Shown piece by piece: positions 11,901 through 20,900 of a DNA stretch of 22,229 nucleotides (positions within the stretch are counted from its first letter, which is position 1; each line of letters opens with the position of its first letter). Source of the DNA: Apostichopus leukothele. Taxonomy: Eukaryota > Echinodermata > Holothuroidea > Aspidochirotida > Stichopodidae. A program made the position numbers and the translations under genes. The notes under the pieces were generated by a model that had not been told where the DNA came from, ran no database searches, and saw nothing but the letters and a program-made list of their open reading frames with translations. The stretch covers positions 1 to 22,229 of the forward strand of contig JAAAKB020080159.1 of NCBI GenBank assembly GCA_010014835.2, in the 5' to 3' direction.

Positions 11901-14900
11901 AGCCTTCTGATACAAACTTTATAGATAGCAGACTGGTAGGTCTCAAATCTTCTTGCTTTCTCAAGAATACTTGCTTTCAGCTGACTTATAAAGACACAAA
12001 ACATTGATATCATAATCATATTGTCACAGTTCATGATAAACGTCATTCTACTGAAGACTGATTATATTCAGGTATTCAGCGCAGTATCTATAACCACCTC
12101 CTAAACCCATGTAAACATCTCTGGAAGTTTTCCTTTTAACAGATACATACACGAGGGACACAATATATTAAGAAACCAATTCTTACCTTGATCTAAATCA
12201 CGGCAGTTGATACCGAAGTAACCAGGGCGACAGACACAAATGTAGTATTGACCGTCCATAGTAAGGCATGTGGCACCGTTCCCACAAGGTGAGCTATTGC
12301 ATGGGTTGACGTTAATCGGAGAAGCTGCAAGGGCAAAGTAATCGAATAAGTCACTTTACTGAATTAAAACAGAACGACATTTATAATATACAAAACTATT
12401 CAAAGAAATCAAATTAACTTTGAACTTAAAACAGAATGAGAAATGAACTTACGATCTTGACATCTGACGCCAGCAAAAGAATTTAGACAGGTACAAGAAT
12501 ATCCACCACAGGTTCCTGGAAGCTCACTACAGATTCCACCATTCTGACAAGGATTAGTGCTACATCCAGATGGAATTGCTGTTAATAAATTGATCAATCA
12601 CGAAAGATTATTACCCTGCGTTTGTAGATAGATATTTTCATTTTCAATCAGCTGGTGAGGGTGCATGTCATTTACATTATGTTACAGAAGTCATACTGCA
12701 GCAGCAGTTGCTGATACTCACCAACTTCACAGTTGAAACCAGTAAAGCAGCCTGTACACTGACATGAATAAGCAAAGCACGAACTATCAGCAGAGGATAT
12801 ACAGAATCCATTGTTTTGACAAGGATTAGGGTTGCATGAATCCCGATCTGTGAGAGGAAGAGAAAGCACATAGCATAAAGTATTTTCCATGGTAAATAAA
12901 ACAATATGCCTACAATCCATAAGACTTCAATACAGGTTATTGTCTCCACTCACCTCCAATGTAGCTATATACTCCACAAATTTCCAATCATTCTATCTTT
13001 AACTAGTGATGAATAAAAGCAACTGTGGAACCTACCGATCATATAAATACCTAATTTGGATATTGTTACCTAAATACTTACTAAATTGGCAAAAGGCTCC
13101 AGTAACACAGCTTGGACAAGAACAGGTGTACTCTGAACAACTGCCTCCAATGTTAGAACAAACACCTCCATTCAAGCAGGCATTATCATCACAGGCATTG
13201 TACCCTGTAAAAAATAAACCATCAAAAGTTTAAATAAAGTCTAAAACCTTGTAATTATGTCTATATACTTGGCAAATTTTCAATGGACAATGTGCAACAT
13301 TTGACAAAGAAAGAATTGAGGATAAATCTTACCTTGTTCACAGAATTCACCAGTGAAGCAAGGTGGGCACTCACACCTGTAAGTGGTACAAGAGTTTTCT
13401 TGAACACATTGGCCACCATTTTGACATTGGTTGTTGACACAAGCATCCAGTTCTATTAAAGAAAATTGTAATCATGATAGAGACATATTTAAATCGGTAA
13501 ATGAAGGGTCCTTTGTGCCTAACACATATACAATGTTATATGGTCTGTAGTATTCCTGATAGGAGATTGTGAGAGTAGACAATCAGATAATTTCAAAGGT
13601 ACAAACTGAGTAATAATAACGCCTAGTGCACAAATACATAAGGGGTAAATTCATACTGTTTGCTACCAAGCCATTTCTTCGAAAGTATTACTTTTGGGTG
13701 CTATCAGTTTGAAAAACACAAATACAAAATCTCAGAATTTAAACTATGATGGATTTATCAAAGGTATATGCAAGGACATCCTAAATCTGTAAGTTAAAAT
13801 GGTGTGTATCCATTGAAAATCTTAAATATGACAATATTGATCAATTTCATCTGAGGAGTACAGCAAAATTAAACTATACATTTATGCTAGCATATACATA
13901 CCTATATTACAGAATGGTCCTGTAAAGCAGGCTGGGCATTCACAAGTGTACTGAGTACAAGAATCCTCCACAGGCAGACAAGCAGCTCCATTGGCACATT
14001 GGTTACTGCTACATGCACTCAAACCTAACAGAAAATATGAAACTTATAATTATTCATGTCTCTCCCTCGGAACTGATTTCATCTTTTAATTGCACCTTTG
14101 ACAATAAATGACTATCAAAATAATCTGGTCTCATTTGGTTCACATGTTGAGTTATTTGGTTCACATGGTTCACATGTACATTTGGTTCATTCAGGTTCAT
14201 TTGATTCACATGTAGAGATCATACATGTAGTGACAGAACTAATCATGCCTTTAGTAACAATATTATTCAAAAATGGAGAAGCATCCCAAAAGTTGCTATT
14301 GCTAAAGTAATGTTATAAATTAAGCTCAAGCAAGTCTATTATAAAATCTACAGTTAGGAAATCGCATAAAGTGGCGTATTTTTAATTTTCACATCTGGCA
14401 TCAACAAATTCGAAGAGTGAACACGCACCAATTTCACAGAAGACTCCGGTAAAACAGTTGCCAGCGCAGACACAGAAGAACTCTGTTGTGCTTGTAACGA
14501 CACAAGCAGCTCCATTTTGGCAGGGGCCTGAATCACATGGGTCGGCTTGAAAAACAAAATCAAGAAAACAATAAGTTATCAGCATCTCAAAGCAGGCATT
14601 ATATCATTTGCACAGAAAATATATGAAAAAAGTTAATGTGATACCAAATGGAAGAGTACCAACTATGACATCAAATCCCCTCCAATGGATGTGATATCAA
14701 TATCACTGGGTGAATGACTAAATGCTTACAAACAAGGCAAGCTACAGACAAAGAACAACTGTGAAACTAAAACGACTAACAAACATTACATATAGCTGTA
14801 CATGGTTGTAGTAAGTGTCTGTTAGTGATATACTTGTGAAGGCTTAGACCAATCAACATGCATTTATAACAGTTTTAATGCAAAATGGCCAGCTGGTTTA

Positions 14901-17900
14901 CAACAGTCATTAAAATATGTGGCACATAAATCCGAATTTGGAAATGAGTTTGGTTGTAAAATCGATATCAGAGATAGTGCCTGGCAAACAATCTTGGTAC
15001 TGCTGGGGCTTGCAGGACATAATCTTGCATTAGGTAATGTTTAAATGTACAGGTGACAAAGTTTCCATCATACCTGCAGTTATAATGACATTCCATTGGC
15101 ACATGGCTTCGTTGCCGCTTCCATCTATGAAGCGGTATGTTACCTCTGTCACCCCAACTGTGAAGAAAGCACCAGATTCATGGCTGCTACTGAGTATGGT
15201 AGCTTGGCCAGAGTTATCGGTGGCGGATGGTGTGGGCCATGTGACAACTCGGCCTCCTTCTGCAGCAATGACCGTCATCGCTATATCACTTGGACAAGAT
15301 GGCACGGGATCTACATCGTCAACTGAAGAAAAAAACACAAGATTTGTCATTTCTCATTGTTTAAATCTTCTATATCGCATCATATAGTGTAAATAATTAA
15401 AACTACCAAACCAACGTTAATACTTGCAACCAATAATATGTCTCTATTGAACTATCAAGGAATACCATGCATGTGTTGGAACTGTAGTGTGGAGTGAAAA
15501 ACCATCAGGCAAGAGGTATGAAAAGCTATGACTGTTTGAAGAGCTGCAGTCATGAGTGACAAACCATCGAGGACTAAACTGCATTCAGTTAATCAGAATA
15601 TTCCATAGATGCCACTTTCACCACTGTCAGTAGTTTTATTAGAGCAGAAAATTAAAATGATTTAAAGACTGGTGGATAGATAACTTACCTTCAATGACTA
15701 TGACATCAAATGAAACCGTGACACGGTTGTTGGTAGGATCAGCGTATGTGTACATAACTTCAGTGGTACCGACAGGGAAAAAGGAACCAGAAGTGTGACT
15801 CTGGGATACGAGGTTAACAACGCCAGAGTTATCTGACACTTGAGGTTCTGGCCATGTGACTACAGTTCCAGCAGAACCAAGCGGTACAGTTCGAGTAATA
15901 TCTTCAGGGCGAATACCAATGACTGGTATTAAACTGTCCACTGTAATAGAAGGAAGGAAATAAACAACATGAACATCTACCATAGATCTCATATCGGAAA
16001 GATTATTAGGTTGACTAATTATGTACAGACTAACAATTGTGAGAAACAAGCATGAGTGCTAGAAACTTACCCTCAGTGACAGTCACTGTAAATCGACAGT
16101 CATCATTATTGCCAGTAGGATCACTGAAAAAGTATACCACGATTGTTTCTCCAGTAGGGAAAAACTGCCCAGGTGTGTGACTTTGGGAGACCAGGTTGAC
16201 AATTCCAGAATCATCTGTTGCCTGAGGGGGAGAATAAAACACCTCGACTCCTCCCTCATTCAGCTCAATAACCCTTGTGATATCTTCTGGGCAATTAAAA
16301 ATTTCCGGTGGATTTGGATCAACTGTAGAGAGAATTGTGACCAATGATTATTAGCTACACATCAATTTGATTGTTAATATTTGCTACTTAAAAGTACAAG
16401 AACTGCTATGCATGTTAAGTGATTTCTGTTGATATTATTGTTACTTATTTGCATGGTTTCTATGATTCTCTTGCATTATGTCAACTCTCAATTTAGTTCT
16501 AAAATATGAAATCAAGTTTTATACTGACCTTCAGTAACTATGACATCAAACTCACAGTCAGCTGGATTACCAGAGGCATCAGCAAATGTGATGCGAACTA
16601 CAGTTGTACCAACTTGGAAGAAAGAACCGGAGAGGGCAGTCTGACTGACGATGTTAGCCGTGCCTGAAATGTCTACAGCTGATGGGGTTACCCATGTAAC
16701 AATCACACCGCCAGTATTTATGATAGCCTCAGCAGGAATGTCACTGGGACATTGTATAATAGCTGGTGGAGTAGTATCAACTGTAAAAATACAAAATGAA
16801 ATTGACCAAATCATATTTTATGACCTTACACCTGTGACCCTGATACATTAATGTACAACACATGTTAGTAGACCCCCCCTGTATGAGTGACATGGCCAAA
16901 AGTCTGTATAAGGAACAGAAGATTGTGAAAACAAGGCGGCTTATAACATGTATAGTTGACAACTTACCAGTAGTAACTGTCACAGTAAATATACATTCTG
17001 CAGTATTTCCAGAGTTGTCAGAGAAAATGTAAGTGACATCAGTGGATCCAATTGGAAATAGAGAGTTAGGACTACTGGTCCTCTGTACAAGATTTGTAGT
17101 TCCAGAAATGTCAGTAGCAGTTGGTTCTGTCCACAATGCTACACCTTGAGTTATCCCAAGTTCGATGGTAACAGGGATATTAGCCGGGCAATTACTGATT
17201 ATTGGATCTCGAGTATCAGCTGTATTTTAAATAAAATAGAAAAAAAGTCTTGAGACCCTGTTCCATAATAATGATATTCTCAAATTTGCATAGTGAGTGT
17301 TTTGTTGTGAATTTATTCTCACAAATACATTCAATGCTTCATAGGTTGTTAAATATGTGGGTGGCCATGTATCAGCTGTAACAAATCAGCAATTAGGTAC
17401 AACTACAAATAATTTAAAATCAATTTAACAATATAACAAACTGCAAGGTACTGCCAATAGGAAGGAAGAGCTGGAAATGATCCATTTTTTAAATAGCACC
17501 TCACATTGATTTTCTCCACATTTCATAACAAAGATCTAAAGTTATTGGTATGATTGGTAACTTATGAAGTAACTATGAAAGAATAATTGAGTCATTTGGA
17601 TTAGTCAATTATTGCTAAATGGTAAAGATCACAAAAAATTGGTTACATTTGATCAAATAATTTTTGCAGAGGTCTTATGGTGAAGGGTTCAGCAGCAGGC
17701 CATCAAATTTCATTCATCTCATTTATGTTGGTACTACGAGACTTCTAAAGAAGAAGACCGCCGATTGAACGAAGAAAACTCACATGGTGTGACAGTGACT
17801 GGAAAACTGCAGAGAACATCGTTGCCAGCATTGTCGATAAATCTGTAAGTTACAACAGTGGTTCCAAGAGGGAAACTGGAACCAGGAGCATGGCTTCTCT

Positions 17901-20900
17901 GAGATAATGAAACAATTCCTGACAGATCAGTAGCTGTTGGCTCCTGCCACTGGGCAGATGCTTCTGTACTTCCAAGTTCCACAGTGATTGGTATTGGTGC
18001 TGGACAGTTACTGACCTCTGGTGGAGTGGTATCCTCTAATGGATAGAGAGGCAAGCAAGAGAGGCAAAGTCTTAATCTCTTACTCTACTACTACTAACTG
18101 TACATAGTAGAAATGACAAACTATGTGGACTTACTTGTGATGAATGATTAATGAAATTCGAACAGAGACAAACAGAGCATGTGAAACAAAAGTATATATT
18201 GTAACAAAACACAGACAAAGGCCTTAGCTTATCAATGAAAACTGTCTTTCCAAGAAATACACTGTATTATAAAATTTGATATATTTAGTAACAATGTTGA
18301 CTAAATTTTTCTACCATTTTGAAGATAGGGAAAACCAAAACCAAAACGAATTAACTTCGGCTTTTTATTATGACAATATAGTCAGTCTTTATTACCTATG
18401 GAAACAACAACATTGAAAGAACATGTTGAAGGGTTACTGGATGCATCTGTGAAGGTATAGGTCACTCCAGTTGTTCCTACTGGGAAGCTACTACCAGGTG
18501 TGTGAGATCTGGTGACTAGGTTGACAGTTCCAGAAAGATCAGTTGCTGTTGGTTCTAACCAGAAGGCAGAGGCAGAAGTAATACCCAACTCAACAACCAA
18601 TCCAATGTTACTTGGACAATTCTGGATCGTTGGTGGCACAGTGTCATCTGAATGAAAACAGTAAAAAGACGTTTCTTCACTTTTGACGGAATTCATGCTA
18701 CTTGCAATGACCAGTCTTCATGTAATAATATATTAAAAAACCATTTGGGGTTTAGGAAATGCATCTCAGATGAACACACAATACATTAGGCATACATAGT
18801 AACCCAGATTTCAAACATGATCAAATTTTGTAAAATTAAAAGAGCTGTTGTAAAAGAGCACAGAAATGTTGTAAGGAATACTGGAAAAGTTCTCATTGAG
18901 AAGAAGTTATCATTGAGAAGAAGTTCATTGAAGAAGTACTCATTGAGTGTGTGGCTTACGCCCTACTGAAGAGTAATGCAAGTAGAAGACAAGTAATGAA
19001 AATGTTACATAAGTCAGATGATAACTTAAGTAAAAGACCAGACACGAGGACAATCTATGGAGTTGCAGATCTCATCTCCTCCATAATGGAAGTCATTGAT
19101 TTCAATTGACCTTTGTCCTTGACATAACACAAAAATCTGCATTAAATTCTCTACACATCGTGTGGTTTAATGCCTTTTTTCTCTACATGTTGACAAGAAA
19201 AAATAGCCAAAACCCAAATTTTAGTTTTTTTTACCTCTGACCTTAGACCTATGACATCACAAGTATGAAGGCACAAGTTTACATGGTCATGCACCTATCA
19301 ACCAAGTGTGAACTTGATCGGTCTTACAGTTTAGGAGGAGTTTGAGACAATTTTTCAAAAATTTAGGCCAATTTGACCTTCAACCTCCATTGACCTTGAA
19401 CCTTAACAACCATATTAGTACTAGTTTAACAAATTTCCCATAATATTTACATATCTTGCAGTTAAATGACTTTTTCCAACATATGAACAAGCAGAAAAAT
19501 CAAATTTTCAGTTTTCTTGACCTTTGACCTATCACATCATCAATCACGCAGGTACGAGTTTACATGGCCAGACACATGTACACCCACCAAATTTGAACTT
19601 GATTGGACTTACAATCTAGGAGAAGTTTGAGATACTATTTTGCTCATTCACACAACCCAATCACACACCCACTCCATCACATTTCAGATGTGGGGTAAAG
19701 TACAATATCCTTCTCCCTATACATTACATGTAGGGAGATGACATAGAAAGACAGGATTTTTCTTTGTTTATGAGAATTAAGAGAACAACACCAGAGTGTC
19801 TTGAATTGTGGATTTTAATAAACCTACCTGTAATGACAGTGACAGTAAATTCAGTCTGAGAAGGATTGCCGCTAGCATCCCTGAATGTGTAAGTTACAAT
19901 TGTAGTTCCCACTGGGAATACAGATCCAGGTTCATGTGAACGCGAAACAAGATTTGCAACACCTGACAAATCAAAAGCTGTTGGTTCTATCCAAGAGACT
20001 GGAGTGCCACTAACACCCAATTCTACAACTCTTGATTGGTCTGGTGGGCTATTCTGGATGTTTGGTGGTGTGGTGTCAACTGAAGAAACAAATGTCCATT
20101 ATTACTGGATAAATGTGCATTGCGATATGACATGATCGACCAAGAGTCTCTGGCAAACATATTGCAAAGATTGTTTCAAATGAGAAAATTGCTATAACAG
20201 AACTAGCTGTATTAATAAAGTGTTAATATGAAAATGCACAAAAATGTTTTTATCAAGAAATCCACTATTGAGAGGCACGTACTTTATGACTTCAGAATAA
20301 TGAATTCAAGAAGAGGTTTCTTACAGATTTTGCCAAAAAATATAATATACAAATGAATTCGAAAATAGTGGATGATAAAGTCAAACCATAACTAAAGTTT
20401 CCTGGTTAAATAAGTAATTGTTCAAGTACAATGTCCAAACATTTGCCAGATTCTAGTAAAATGTTTGCACAACACAATTGAAGCCTTTGAAGCCATTGTG
20501 ACAAGGTTTTCCAAAAATGAAGAAGTAGGAGACCCAAAGTTTGTATCCATGTTATCCAAAGACAATCTTTTAAAAATATCAGCAGCCATCCTGTGTCATA
20601 TTTAAGGAAATATTAAATATTATTAAATATTAAATAATTAAATAGTTGTATGTTTTACATATTAGTGCAAGATTTTCAGGTGAAAATAAATTGTCATGTT
20701 CAACTCCCAATATGAGATAAAGATTTTCCTTAGATGTTATAAATCCCCATTGTTCATTCACAACTGAAATATCAATGATTGGCTTTTCCTTTTTGTTAAT
20801 AATCTGAACATCTGTACGTCCACATCAATGATGTTATCAAATGCAAGACCTTGAGCTATGTATAGCACCCATCCATCCAATAGCCAGTTAGATCTATAAG

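Noticed and set aside
17341-17400. Stretch resembling an HYR exon edge (GTATCAGCTGTA, GGCCATGT)
   Set aside because: Only two short words match, not in the order or spacing of an HYR exon, so a decayed exon cannot be claimed.
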